Part shown: one piece after another, positions 52,126-59,426 of the stretch
Layout: every line of letters starts with the position of its first letter
How positions within the stretch are numbered: position 1 is the first letter of the stretch
Origin: Kitasatospora sp. CB01950
GTDB lineage: Bacteria; Actinomycetota; Actinomycetes; Streptomycetales; Streptomycetaceae
Reading direction: 5' to 3'
Length of the DNA: 64,000 bases
Assembly: GCF_001905465.1 (NCBI RefSeq)
Contig: NZ_LISX01000009.1
Span: 260,635-324,634, forward strand
Notes under the pieces: generated by a model
Databases searched by the model: none
The model's input: the letters and a program-made list of their open reading frames with translations, nothing else
Told to the model about the DNA's origin: nothing
Program-made: the position numbers and the translations under genes

Positions 52126-53871
52126 GTGAGCAACGTCCACCCCTTCCCGGCCCCGCCGGAGCCGGAGGACGACGGCGAGTACATCGACCGCCGCGTCCCC
52201 GAGGACCAGGCCGCCGAGATGGCCGTGCTCCGCGCGTGCATGTACGACCGCAACAACGTCCCCCGCGCCGCCCAACTCCTGCGCGGCGCAGACTTCTACC
52301 GACCGGCCCACGAGCTGATCTGGAACGTCCTCCAGGAGCAGCACCGGTCCGACGGACCGACCGACCCGATCGCAGTGAACCGCGAGATCATCGCGCTCGG
52401 CCAGGGCCACCGGGTCAACGGCGGCTACCTGTTCACCATCACCGACACTGCGGCATTCGGCGAGGTCGAGTACTACGCCGGGATCGTCGCCGAGCAGGCC
52501 GCAGCCCGCCGCGCCGACAACCTCGCCGTCCGCATCAAGACCGCCATCGCCCGCGGCGCCCGCCCCGACGACCTGAACACGCTGATAGCCGAGCACGTAG
52601 CGGCCGAGGAGACGCGCACAGCCGCGGCGGCCGGCGGCGGGCCGACGCACCTTCTCGCGTCCACCCTCGACTGGGACGCCCTGTTCGGCACGAACTACCA
52701 GAACGTGCAGCTGCTGCCCGGTCAACTCCTCGCCCACGGCCAGCAGATCGCCATGGTCGCCGAGGGCAAGGCGGGCAAGTCCCTGCTGGCCGAGGAGTGG
52801 GCGTGGCGGATGGGCACCGGCCGGCCGTTCCTCGGCGACCGGGCGCAGCCGCCGATCCGGGTCACCTACGTGGACGCGGAGAACGGCCACCCCGAAATCC
52901 AGCAGCGGTTCCGTTCGTTCGGCGCGAGCCCCGACGACATGGGCCTGCTCACCTACCTGTCGTTCCCGCCCGTCCGGCCGCTCGACACCCCCGGCGGCGG
53001 GCAGGACCTGATGGCCATCGCCACCGCCACCCAGGCACAGGTGGTGTTCATCGACACCGTCTCCCGATTCATCTCCGGCGCGGAGAACGACGCGGACACC
53101 TGGCTCAACCTGTACCGGCACACCCTGATGCCGCTCAAGGCCGCCGGCATCGCCTCGATCCGCCTCGACCACATGGGCAAGGACGGCGAGCGCGGCGCCC
53201 GCGGCAGCAGCGCGAAAACCCAGGACGTCGACCACGTCTGGGAGCTGCGGGCGCAGGGCGGCGGGATCCTCTCCCTCAAGCGGACCCACTCTCGGACCGG
53301 TGTCGGGCCGGACGAGTTCACCGTAATCCGGCACTCGCGGAAGGCCGGCACGGACTGGGTGTTCGGCGCGACCCGGCACGACCTGATGACGTGGGAGGAC
53401 CGCGCCGCGCTGATCGAGGGCACGACCGAGTGGCTGGTCGACCAGCTCGATCGGGCCGGTGTCGATCCGACGTGGGGCAGCCCGAAGGTCATCAACTGGT
53501 GCCGGGAGAAGGGCATCCGGGTCCGGAAGGACAAGGCCGAGGAGGCCGTCCGGGTGCGGAAGTCGCGTCCGTCGGGGGACATCCCCCCACACCTCCCCTA
53601 CTCGCCGGTAACCGAAACTCCCCCCGACACGGGGGGAGGTAACGACAAAACCGCAGGTCAAACATCCCCCGGGGAGGTCGGGGGGAGGTTCGGGGGACCG
53701 CACTCAGCTCCTCCCTCCCCCCGCCTCCCCCCTATAGAGGGGGGAGGGGGGAGCGCGCCGGGGGAGGACATCCCGATCTGCACGCTCTGCGGCGACCCGC
53801 TTCAACTCGACTGGGCCGCCCGCGGATACACCACCCACGTCATCTGCCAGCCCACCCACGACACCCCCTGA
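52126..53871 (+). CDS. Replicative DnaB/RepA-type ATPase
   Basis: 581 residues. A DnaB-like N domain (about 23-130, DQAAEMAVLRACMYDRNNV) is followed by a RecA-like AAA_25/RepA ATPase domain (about 190-420) with Walker A AEGKAGKSLLAEEW and Walker B QVVFIDTVSRFI. After the ATPase comes a winged or helical segment (GTTEWLVDQLDRAGVDP), a low-complexity Pro/Gly linker (about 484-547) coded by unusual G- and C-runs, and a terminal Cys motif (CTLCGDPLQLDW). It is the probable helicase that starts phage replication. The linker DNA may itself be the origin. Start GTG 52126 has GGAG 10 bases upstream. Confidence 0.8.
   Translation: MSNVHPFPAPPEPEDDGEYIDRRVPEDQAAEMAVLRACMYDRNNVPRAAQLLRGADFYRPAHELIWNVLQEQHRSDGPTDPIAVNREIIALGQGHRVNGGYLFTITDTAAFGEVEYYAGIVAEQAAARRADNLAVRIKTAIARGARPDDLNTLIAEHVAAEETRTAAAAGGGPTHLLASTLDWDALFGTNYQNVQLLPGQLLAHGQQIAMVAEGKAGKSLLAEEWAWRMGTGRPFLGDRAQPPIRVTYVDAENGHPEIQQRFRSFGASPDDMGLLTYLSFPPVRPLDTPGGGQDLMAIATATQAQVVFIDTVSRFISGAENDADTWLNLYRHTLMPLKAAGIASIRLDHMGKDGERGARGSSAKTQDVDHVWELRAQGGGILSLKRTHSRTGVGPDEFTVIRHSRKAGTDWVFGATRHDLMTWEDRAALIEGTTEWLVDQLDRAGVDPTWGSPKVINWCREKGIRVRKDKAEEAVRVRKSRPSGDIPPHLPYSPVTETPPDTGGGNDKTAGQTSPGEVGGRFGGPHSAPPSPRLPPIEGGGGSAPGEDIPICTLCGDPLQLDWAARGYTTHVICQPTHDTP
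53574..53770. other. G-tract inverted-repeat cluster, candidate phage replication origin
   Basis: About 200 bases inside the ATPase gene contain repeated GGGGGAGG and its complement: an ACTCCCCCC/GGGGGGAGGT hairpin (53617-53640, loop GACAC), direct copies GGGGAGGT (53671-53678) and GGGGGGAGGT (53680-53689), a perfect 10-bp hairpin CCTCCCCCCT-ATAG-AGGGGGGAGG (53724-53747), and a further GGGGAGG at 53761. An AT-richer patch (53640-53666) separates them. Iterons inside the initiator gene recall phage lambda ori within gene O. Confidence 0.5.
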
Positions 53872-53884
53872 TGGAGATTCCGCG

Positions 53885-54499
53885 ATGATCCAGCCCCTCG
53901 ACCTCGACGCCATCCAGGCCCGCACCGACGCTGCTACCCCGGGACGCTGGCTCTGGTACGGCACCGGACGCGACCGCAACCTCCGCCTCCAGACCCATGA
54001 GTGGGACACCGTCATGGACTTCGTCCGCCACGGCCTCCAGGGAGCCCAGCCCCGCTTCAACGTCGACGGCTTGATGGAGACGGCGGCCGAACTCCTCCCG
54101 GACGGTCAGAACGCCTGCCGCGGCTTCCCGCACCCGGACGCCGAATTCATCGCCCACGCCCGGCAGGACGTACCCGCGCTGATCGCCTACGCCCGCGAGC
54201 TGGAGCAGCAGCTCACCAGCGAGAAGGCCGTGAGCACGCACCTCGTCGAGAAGCTGCAGGCGCACCTCGACGCCTCCGACGAGTGGATGGGCGAGCGCGC
54301 CCAGCTCCTCGCCGAGAACCTGCGACTTGCCAACACGGCCCGCTCGGCCCCAACCGAATGCAGCGCACCCCACCCCGTCGCCAGACTCGACCGCTGTGAA
54401 CGCCAGCCCGGCCACGACGGATGGCACGCCACCAGCATCGGCAGCTGGCCGGACAGCACGCTCCCGTTCGCCCCCAGCGCGGCCCACGACGCCCGCTGA
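53885..54499 (+). CDS. Ead/Ea22-like phage protein
   Basis: 204 residues. The opening LDLDAIQARTDAATPGRWLWYG and the later HPDAEFIAHARQDVPALIAY are hallmarks of Ea22-like early proteins found in many phages. A coiled coil (ARELEQQLTSEKAVSTHLVEK) and a C-terminal Cys/His segment (RCERQPGHDGWHA), also seen as a stand-alone module in Streptomyces proteins, follow. Function of the family is not known; it is non-essential in well-studied phages. ATG 53885 lies 13 bases after the helicase stop, with GGAG ahead. Confidence 0.7.
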   Translation: MIQPLDLDAIQARTDAATPGRWLWYGTGRDRNLRLQTHEWDTVMDFVRHGLQGAQPRFNVDGLMETAAELLPDGQNACRGFPHPDAEFIAHARQDVPALIAYARELEQQLTSEKAVSTHLVEKLQAHLDASDEWMGERAQLLAENLRLANTARSAPTECSAPHPVARLDRCERQPGHDGWHATSIGSWPDSTLPFAPSAAHDAR

Positions 54500-54522
54500 C
54501 GGCCCGCCACCCCACCAGACCC
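54496..54522 (+). repeat. Intergenic repeat element, copy A
   Basis: CTGACGGCCCGCCACCCCACCAGACCC, written here as CTGACGGCC plus CGCCACCCCACCAGACCC. It matches 55557-55583 at 26 of 27 positions. It begins inside the stop of the Ea22-like gene. Confidence 0.8.
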
Positions 54523-54586
54523 CGTCGTATGGCTGCGCAAGGCCGCCGCCCACCAGCCGACATATACCCCCCGGAGTATCCATCCC

Positions 54587-55516
54587 ATGACCGCCGAACC
54601 CGCCCTGCGCGTCCTGTCCCTCGGCGCCGGCGTCCAATCCACCACCGCTGCCCTGCTCTCCGCCGAAGGCCGCCTCCCGCGCCTCGACGCCGCGATCTTC
54701 GCCGACACCGGCTGGGAACCCGCCGCCGTCTACCAGCACCTCGACCGCCTGGAGCGCGACATCCTCCAGCCCGCCGGCATCCCGCTCCACCGAGTCACCC
54801 GCGGCAACATCCGCCACGACGCCCTCGACCCCGCACACCGCTTCGCCTCCATGCCCCTGTTCATCAAGAACCGCGACGGCGGAGACGGCATGACCCGACG
54901 CCAGTGCTCGAACGAGTACAAGGTCGTCGCCATCAAGGCGCAGGTCCGGCAGCTCCTCGGCTACCCGCACCCGAGCCCGGTCCCGCGCAGCCTGCACGTC
55001 GAGCAGTGGATCGGCATCAGCCGCGACGAGATCGGCCGCGCCCGCGACTCCGACGTCAAGTACGCCCGCAACGCCTTCCCGCTGCTCGACCTCGACGGCG
55101 CCGCCGACGGCCGGACGGGATGGACCCGCGACGACTGCCTGCGCTACCTCCGCTCCCGCGGCTGGGCATCCACCCCCAAGTCCGCATGCATCGGCTGCCC
55201 GTTCCACGGCAACGCCCAGTGGCGGCAGATGCGGGACGAGCACCCCGACGAATGGGCCGACGCCGTCGAGTTCGACCGGCAGATCCGCTCCGGCAACGCC
55301 CGCGGCAACGCCAACGGCAAACCGCTCCTCGGCGAGGCCTACCTGCACCGCTCCCGCCTCCCGCTCGACCAGGCCCCGATCGACCGCATCACCGCCCACG
55401 AGTGGGCCAGCCGTCAGACGGACGTGTTCGGCCAGATCGCCGACGCCGAACTCGAAGCCGGCGACCCGGACGGCTGCTCGCCCTGGGCGTGCCGCTCCGG
55501 CAGCGCCGCCGCCTGA
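54587..55516 (+). CDS. PP-loop ATPase, PAPS-reductase-like
   Basis: 309 residues. RVLSLGAGVQSTTAALLSAE is the PP-loop (SxGxxSTxxA) that binds ATP and adenylates substrates, and AIFADTGWEPAAVY is the second strand typical of the PAPS reductase/ATP sulphurylase fold. A Cys-containing ending (SACIGCPFHG) resembles the Fe-S or zinc region of DndC and related enzymes. Such genes are frequent in actinophages and might modify DNA, RNA or small molecules; no DndBDE or nucleotide-modification partner is in the window. ATG 54587 is preceded by GGAG 10 bases ahead. Confidence 0.75.
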   Translation: MTAEPALRVLSLGAGVQSTTAALLSAEGRLPRLDAAIFADTGWEPAAVYQHLDRLERDILQPAGIPLHRVTRGNIRHDALDPAHRFASMPLFIKNRDGGDGMTRRQCSNEYKVVAIKAQVRQLLGYPHPSPVPRSLHVEQWIGISRDEIGRARDSDVKYARNAFPLLDLDGAADGRTGWTRDDCLRYLRSRGWASTPKSACIGCPFHGNAQWRQMRDEHPDEWADAVEFDRQIRSGNARGNANGKPLLGEAYLHRSRLPLDQAPIDRITAHEWASRQTDVFGQIADAELEAGDPDGCSPWACRSGSAAA

Positions 55517-55530
55517 ACCACCCTCGCCCA

Positions 55531-55555
55531 CGGCCGCGCGCACCCCGCGCGGCCG
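55531..55555 (+). terminator. Hairpin downstream of the PP-loop gene
   Basis: Perfect 10-bp stem CGGCCGCGCG (55531-55540) with CGCGCGGCCG (55546-55555), loop CACCC. Could stop or attenuate early transcription. Confidence 0.55.
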
Positions 55556-55556
55556 C

Positions 55557-55583
55557 CTGACGGCCAGCCACCCCACCAGACCC
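55557..55583 (+). repeat. Intergenic repeat element, copy B
   Basis: Same as copy A with one base changed (GGCCAGCC for GGCCCGCC). Here it is fully intergenic and starts right after the hairpin; the following ATG is 19 bases downstream. Confidence 0.8.
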
Positions 55584-55601
55584 ACCCACGGAGAGACCCA
55601 C

Positions 55602-55934
55602 ATGACCACCGACCAGCCCACCGCCCGCCAGACCCTGTTCGCGGCCCTCACCGATCCGCCCGAGCAGGACGCCGACATCATCGGCCTCCCGGACGACCAG
55701 GCGCACCAGCTGCTCGACGCCTACCGCGACCAGGTGCTGGACGAAATCTGGCGAGGCGTCAACGCCGACATCATCGGCCAGCACCGCGCCCAGGTGCGCG
55801 AGGAGGTCGCCGCCGAGATCGACGCCGCCGCCGACCGGACCGTGGCCGAGTACCCCGACGAGCCCGCCATGTCTGTTCGCGTGCTCGGCCTCCGCGCCGC
55901 CGCCCGCATCGCCCGTGCCGTGCAGGAGGGCTGA
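55602..55934 (+). CDS. Phage protein of unknown function
   Basis: 110 residues, acidic and helical (DQAHQLLDAYRDQVLDEIWRG, REEVAAEIDAAADRTVAEYP). No motif. GGAGAG precedes ATG 55602. Following gene starts after a 3-base gap. Confidence 0.6.
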   Translation: MTTDQPTARQTLFAALTDPPEQDADIIGLPDDQAHQLLDAYRDQVLDEIWRGVNADIIGQHRAQVREEVAAEIDAAADRTVAEYPDEPAMSVRVLGLRAAARIARAVQEG

Positions 55935-55937
55935 CCC

Positions 55938-56132
55938 ATGGCCACCCCCGACGACCTCCGGCCGCTGATCGCCCTCTCCCCGCCCACGGCCGAGCAGCAG
56001 GGCTGGGACACCGCCGAGTACACCTGCGCCCGCTGCTGGACCACCGTCACCGCCACGACCGAGGACGAGCTCGTCCGCCTGGTGGCCGAGCACCGCAACA
56101 CCTGCGGCCAGCAGCAGGCGAGCACCCGGTGA
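55938..56132 (+). CDS. Small zinc-finger-like phage protein
   Basis: 64 residues with YTCARCWTTVTATTEDELVR and AEHRNTCGQ: CxxC, His and Cys spaced as in a C2HC zinc finger. May bind nucleic acid. The start follows the previous stop by 3 bases; its end overlaps the next GTG by 4. Confidence 0.55.
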   Translation: MATPDDLRPLIALSPPTAEQQGWDTAEYTCARCWTTVTATTEDELVRLVAEHRNTCGQQQASTR

Positions 56133-56494
56133 CCGCGCCCGAGCCCGACCTCCGCCAGCGCATCGCCCAGGCCATCAACGGCGGCCTGTGTGCCACGAGG
56201 TCCGTCCTCACCGCCGACATCGCCGCCGAACTTGCCGAGGCCGTGCTGGCCGAGCTGGACGCACTCCGCGAGCAGCACCGCCGCGCACTTCTCGCGGCCA
56301 CCGAGTCCAGCAGCATCCTCCAGCAGCAGATCGATGCCCAGGCCGGCGATCTGGACGCCCGCGACGCCGAGAACACGCGGCTCCGCGCCGAGCTCAGCGT
56401 CGAGACCGCCGCCCGGCTCGGTCTGCGCAACCGCCTCGACCGCGTCATCGCGAGCAACGCCCAACTCCGCGCCGCCCTCGACACCGACACCTGA
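56129..56494 (+). CDS. Coiled-coil phage protein
   Basis: 121 residues. Continuous helix from about 25 to 105 with heptads (LAELDALREQHRRALLAATE, ARDAENTRLRAELSVETAAR). Contains no enzyme motif. GTG 56129 overlaps the upstream gene. A 10-bp hairpin follows its stop. Confidence 0.55.
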   Translation: MTAPEPDLRQRIAQAINGGLCATRSVLTADIAAELAEAVLAELDALREQHRRALLAATESSSILQQQIDAQAGDLDARDAENTRLRAELSVETAARLGLRNRLDRVIASNAQLRAALDTDT

Positions 56495-56500
56495 CCACCC

Positions 56501-56544
56501 GCCGGCCGCCCACACCAGGCGGCCGGCCACACCAGGCGGCCGGC
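56501..56544 (+). repeat. Hairpin and 17-bp tandem repeat
   Basis: GCCGGCCGCC (56501-56510) pairs with GGCGGCCGGC (56518-56527). The 17-bp unit CACACCAGGCGGCCGGC is repeated head to tail at 56511-56527 and 56528-56544, giving the stem two possible right arms. Confidence 0.75.
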
Positions 56545-56563
56545 CAACCCGAAGGAGCAGCAC

Positions 56564-56884
56564 GTGTACCCCACCCTGTTCAGCACCCCCGGCGTTCGCC
56601 AGTTCGCCGAGCAGATTGACGCCGAACGCACCCGCCAGCTCGCCAAGTTCGGCGACCAGCACCACCCCGACGGCACCGGCCTGCCGATCTACGCGCACTC
56701 CGCCGTCCGCTACCGCGAACAGGCCGACCGCAACGCCGAGTCCGGCGTCCTCGCCTGGCGGGACGTGCTGCTGGAGGAGGTGTACGAGGCCCTTGCCGAG
56801 TCCGATCCGGCCAAGCTCCGCGCCGAGCTGGTCCAGGTCGCCGCCGTGTGCGCGGCCTGGATCCACGACCTCGACCGCCGCTGA
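56564..56884 (+). CDS. MazG-like nucleotide pyrophosphohydrolase family protein
   Basis: 106 residues. AERTRQLAKFGDQHHPDGT and then WRDVLLEEVYEALAESDPAKLRAELVQVAAVCAAWI, broken after VYEAL, match the four-helix MazG-like domain found in phages, with the EE..E and D metal ligands. It would hydrolyse dNTPs or alarmones such as ppGpp. GTG 56564 follows AAGGAG. Substrate unproven. Confidence 0.65.
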   Translation: MYPTLFSTPGVRQFAEQIDAERTRQLAKFGDQHHPDGTGLPIYAHSAVRYREQADRNAESGVLAWRDVLLEEVYEALAESDPAKLRAELVQVAAVCAAWIHDLDRR

Positions 56885-56894
56885 CACGCCCCCC

Positions 56895-56926
56895 GGCCGC
56901 CGCACCGCGCGGCGGCCACCCCACCA
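56895..56926 (+). repeat. Intergenic hairpin with GCCACCCCACCA element, copy C
   Basis: GGCCGCCGC (56895-56903) pairs with GCGGCGGCC (56909-56917). The element GCCACCCCACCA, shared with copies A and B, occupies 56915-56926 and lies 13 bases before the next GTG. Confidence 0.7.
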
Positions 56927-56939
56927 CCAGGAGCACACC

Positions 56940-57164
56940 GTGATCACCCCCGGCCAGATCTACACCGCCTGCGACCCCCGCAGCGGAACCACCATCCGGA
57001 TCATCAGCTACACCCCCGGCGACGCCCGCGCCCACGTCGTCGACGCCATCACCGGCAAGCGCCCCCGCCAGATCCTCGCCGTCAGCCTCCACCTCGCCGG
57101 AACCGGGGCCTGGGGCAAGCCCCGCCGCACCGGCTACCGGCTCGTCAGCGAGGCCTCCGAGTGA
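56940..57164 (+). CDS. Small phage protein of unknown function
   Basis: 74 residues: ITPGQIYTACDPRSGTTIRI then SYTPGDARAHVVDAITGKRP, a small beta-barrel-like pattern. Similar short proteins are common in Streptomyces phages. GTG 56940 has AGGAG 7 bases ahead; its stop overlaps the next GTG. Confidence 0.55.
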   Translation: MITPGQIYTACDPRSGTTIRIISYTPGDARAHVVDAITGKRPRQILAVSLHLAGTGAWGKPRRTGYRLVSEASE

Positions 57165-57421
57165 CCCGCCCGCTCACCAGCACCGAACGCCAACTCCTCG
57201 ACCAGCTCGTCCGCACCGGCCAGTCGATCGGTGTCCTCGCCGCCCGCGACCCCCACCGCGCCCGCGAAATCCGCAACACCGCCGCCCGCGCCCAACGCGC
57301 CCTCGGCACCCGCAACCTCGACCACGCCATCCAGATCCACCGCACCAGCCAGGAGACCCCGGCGGCCCCCGAACAGACCCTCACCGCCGCCGCCCAGCAG
57401 ATCCTCGGCGAGCAGCCGTGA
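57161..57421 (+). CDS. LuxR-type helix-turn-helix-like phage protein
   Basis: 86 residues. LTSTERQLLDQLVRTGQSIG and RNTAARAQRALGTRNLDHAI recall a GerE/LuxR helix-turn-helix (opening LTxxERxLL, closing ALGxRNxxHAI), degenerate in the middle. It may bind DNA. Overlaps both neighbours by 4 bases. Confidence 0.55.
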   Translation: MTRPLTSTERQLLDQLVRTGQSIGVLAARDPHRAREIRNTAARAQRALGTRNLDHAIQIHRTSQETPAAPEQTLTAAAQQILGEQP

Positions 57422-57585
57422 CCCGCGAGCGTGCCGGCCGCCCCGGCGCCACCTGGGGCACCGTCGTCCGCCCCATCGAGCACGTGGTCCAGGACGAGCA
57501 GGACGATCACGTCGAGCCCCGGCCCAACCGCGAGACCCGACGCGCCGCCGCCCGCGCCACCAAGAAGCGGCACAGCACCCGCTGA
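57418..57585 (+). CDS. 55-residue basic phage protein
   Basis: Starts at GTG 57418 on the previous stop. Sequence features: GRPGATWGTVVRPIEHVVQD, an acidic centre, and the basic end RETRRAAARATKKRHSTR. Coding is supported by tight coupling and G/C-ending codons. Function unknown. Confidence 0.45.
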   Translation: MTRERAGRPGATWGTVVRPIEHVVQDEQDDHVEPRPNRETRRAAARATKKRHSTR

Positions 57586-57629
57586 CGCCCCGTCAACACC
57601 CGCCACAAGCAGAAGGAGGAGGCCCCGCC

Positions 57630-58142
57630 ATGCAGCAGCTGCCCCACTTCATCCCCCCCACCAGCGCCGGCCTCCTCCCCTGCGTCGGCCAACACGCCCT
57701 GTTCGACGAACCCGACACCGCCACCGAAGCCGCCGAACTCTGCGCCACCTGCCCCGTCCGCACCGCCTGCAACACCTGGGCCGTCCAACACACCGAATGG
57801 GGCACCTGGGCCGGCCGAACCGACAACGACCGCGGCACCCCCCGCACCGAACTCCCCGACCGGCGCCGCATCACCCGCACCAAGCACTACGACGACTGCG
57901 GCACCGAGGACGCACGCCGCCGGCACATCGGCCACCAAGAGCAGTGCGACCGATGCGACGAGGCGTACGCGGCCCGGATCCGCGCGGATCGGGCGGCCCG
58001 GCTGATCGAGGAACACCAGCGCCCCGGCGGCCCGACCCGGTACGGGTACCGGCTCCACCTCCAGCTCGGCGTACCGGCGTGCCAGGCGTGTCTTGCCGCG
58101 CACTCTGCCGCGGTGAAGCCATACCTCCAGCGCGCCGCGTAG
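57630..58142 (+). CDS. WhiB-like protein with extra C-terminal Cys motifs (second prophage copy)
   Basis: 170 residues. Cys18, Cys38, Cys41 and Cys47 (LLPCVG; LCATCPVRTAC) follow the WhiB cluster pattern, with GTWAGRT in place of the G(V/I)WGG turn. The C-terminal half (about 90-165) has added Cys pairs (CDRCDEAY, CQACLAAH) and a basic KHYDDCGTEDARRRH segment, a module often seen alone in actinophage proteins. AAGGAGGAGG lies 9 bases before ATG 57630. It may redirect host WhiB-dependent or sigma-dependent transcription. Confidence 0.75.
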   Translation: MQQLPHFIPPTSAGLLPCVGQHALFDEPDTATEAAELCATCPVRTACNTWAVQHTEWGTWAGRTDNDRGTPRTELPDRRRITRTKHYDDCGTEDARRRHIGHQEQCDRCDEAYAARIRADRAARLIEEHQRPGGPTRYGYRLHLQLGVPACQACLAAHSAAVKPYLQRAA

Positions 58143-58268
58143 CCAACTACCTGACGGGAGCGACCCGTTGACGCCCTGCTCCCAGTAGACTGGCGACACA
58201 ACTGAAGCGGGCCAGGCACCGGGGATAGCAGCCCCGGGCCCGGCCCTGACCACAGGAGCATGCACTCC

Positions 58269-59057
58269 ATGGCTACCGTCAACTCTACGGGCTACCACGC
58301 CCCCTGGTACGCGCGCACCGCAACCACCGCCGGCCGCCCCCTTGTTCTCGCCCTCGCCCTCGCCATGTGCGCCCCCGGCGAATACCAACTCGCTCGACTC
58401 GCAGGCTGGTCGGACCCCTGGGCGTACGGCATGCCGGCCGCTCTGTCCGCGTACGCGGGGATCGCCGCCGTAGTCGCCGCTTCCCGGCCCAAGGGCGCAC
58501 GCGGCCGCGTATCCGCCATCCTCGGCGCCGGTCTCGCCATCGCGCTGGCACTCGCTGCGCAGATCGGCGCGCACCTGATCGAGCAGGGGCACATGCAGGG
58601 CAACCAGGCGTGGCTCGTCGCCCTGATCTCCGCGGTCCCGCCGGCCGTGGTGGGTCACCTGCTGCACCTGGCCGCGACGCCTGTCCCGGCACCTGCTGCG
58701 CCGACCGATCCGCGCCCCGGCCACCGGGAGCAGCAGATGCCCCGTCAGCAGCCCGTCAGCGCCCCGATCGCGCCCCCGGTCACGGCCGGGCCGCCAGCGA
58801 TCCCGCCGAAGCCCGTCGCACCGCCGCGCACGCCGATCTCGTACACCGACGCGCGTTGCGCCGTGATCCGGAGCCTGTACGACGGCGGGTTCCGGCCGAG
58901 CACCAGCAGCATGCGGTCGGCGATCGCGGCGGCCGGGCTGATCGTGCAGTCCGACGGGTTCATCCGGGGCACTCTGCGGCGACTGGTCGAGGAAGCGGAG
59001 CCGGAGCTGCGGCGGCTGCCGGAAGAATCAGTGCGGCAGCTCGCCGTTGCACCGTAG
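58269..59057 (+). CDS. SpdB/DUF2637-like membrane protein
   Basis: 262 residues. Four hydrophobic segments lie within residues 20-125 (RPLVLALALAMCAPGEYQLA, AALSAYAGIAAVVAAS, ILGAGLAIALALAAQIGAHL, LVALISAVPPAVVGHLLHL). A Pro-rich linker and a C-terminal soluble domain (SYTDARCAVIRSLYDGGFRPS, GTLRRLVEEAEPEL) resembling a winged helix follow. This layout recalls the DUF2637/Spd proteins of Streptomyces plasmids. ATG 58269 has AGGAG 10 bases before; ATG 58260 is too close to it. Confidence 0.6.
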   Translation: MATVNSTGYHAPWYARTATTAGRPLVLALALAMCAPGEYQLARLAGWSDPWAYGMPAALSAYAGIAAVVAASRPKGARGRVSAILGAGLAIALALAAQIGAHLIEQGHMQGNQAWLVALISAVPPAVVGHLLHLAATPVPAPAAPTDPRPGHREQQMPRQQPVSAPIAPPVTAGPPAIPPKPVAPPRTPISYTDARCAVIRSLYDGGFRPSTSSMRSAIAAAGLIVQSDGFIRGTLRRLVEEAEPELRRLPEESVRQLAVAP

Positions 59058-59126
59058 CCTGGCTTGATTCCTTGCTGGCCGCACCAGGCCTGGCCCGGGG
59101 CGTCCCCACACCGAGAGGTCATTGGC

Positions 59127-59366
59127 ATGACGCCCGAAGAACACGCCGAGTTCACCGCCCGAGTGCACCGCCTGCGCGCCAACTGGCTACGGTTCCAAGC
59201 CTGAGGAGAAGACCTGAACGCGGCCATGGTTGAAGCGGCCGAGTCGGTCAGGACGTTCATGGAGGCGTTCACGGAGTCAGAGAGGCTGGAGATCGCCCAG
59301 CACCCCGATCTTGCGGAGCTCAACATCCAGTTGGATGGGTTCTACGACACGCCGACTGCCGACTGA
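59127..59366 (+). pseudogene. Small helical phage gene split by an in-frame TGA
   Basis: From ATG 59127 the frame encodes MTPEEHAEFTARVHRLRANW and five more residues, then TGA at 59202-59204. The same frame continues for 53 more codons (GEDLNAAMVEAAESVRTFME onwards to FYDTPTAD) and stops at 59364-59366. Both halves are helical and charged, as if one 79-residue protein. An internal ATG at 59226 could restart translation, though its ribosome binding site (GAGGAG) is 17 bases away. Nonsense mutation, readthrough and sequencing error are all possible. Confidence 0.55.
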
Positions 59367-59426
59367 GCCGGTCACAGGTCGGCAACATCTCCCCCACACC
59401 ACCCCCACACCCGACAGGGTGTGCCC

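Noticed and set aside
54587..55516. PP-loop gene as DndC of a DNA phosphorothioation island
   Set aside because: No DndA, B, D or E genes occur beside it and the neighbours are ordinary phage genes; only the fold is shared.
58168..58191. TTGACG followed by TAGACT, a possible promoter before the SpdB-like gene
   Set aside because: Both hexamers look good but the spacer is only 12 bases, too short for a sigma-70 type promoter.
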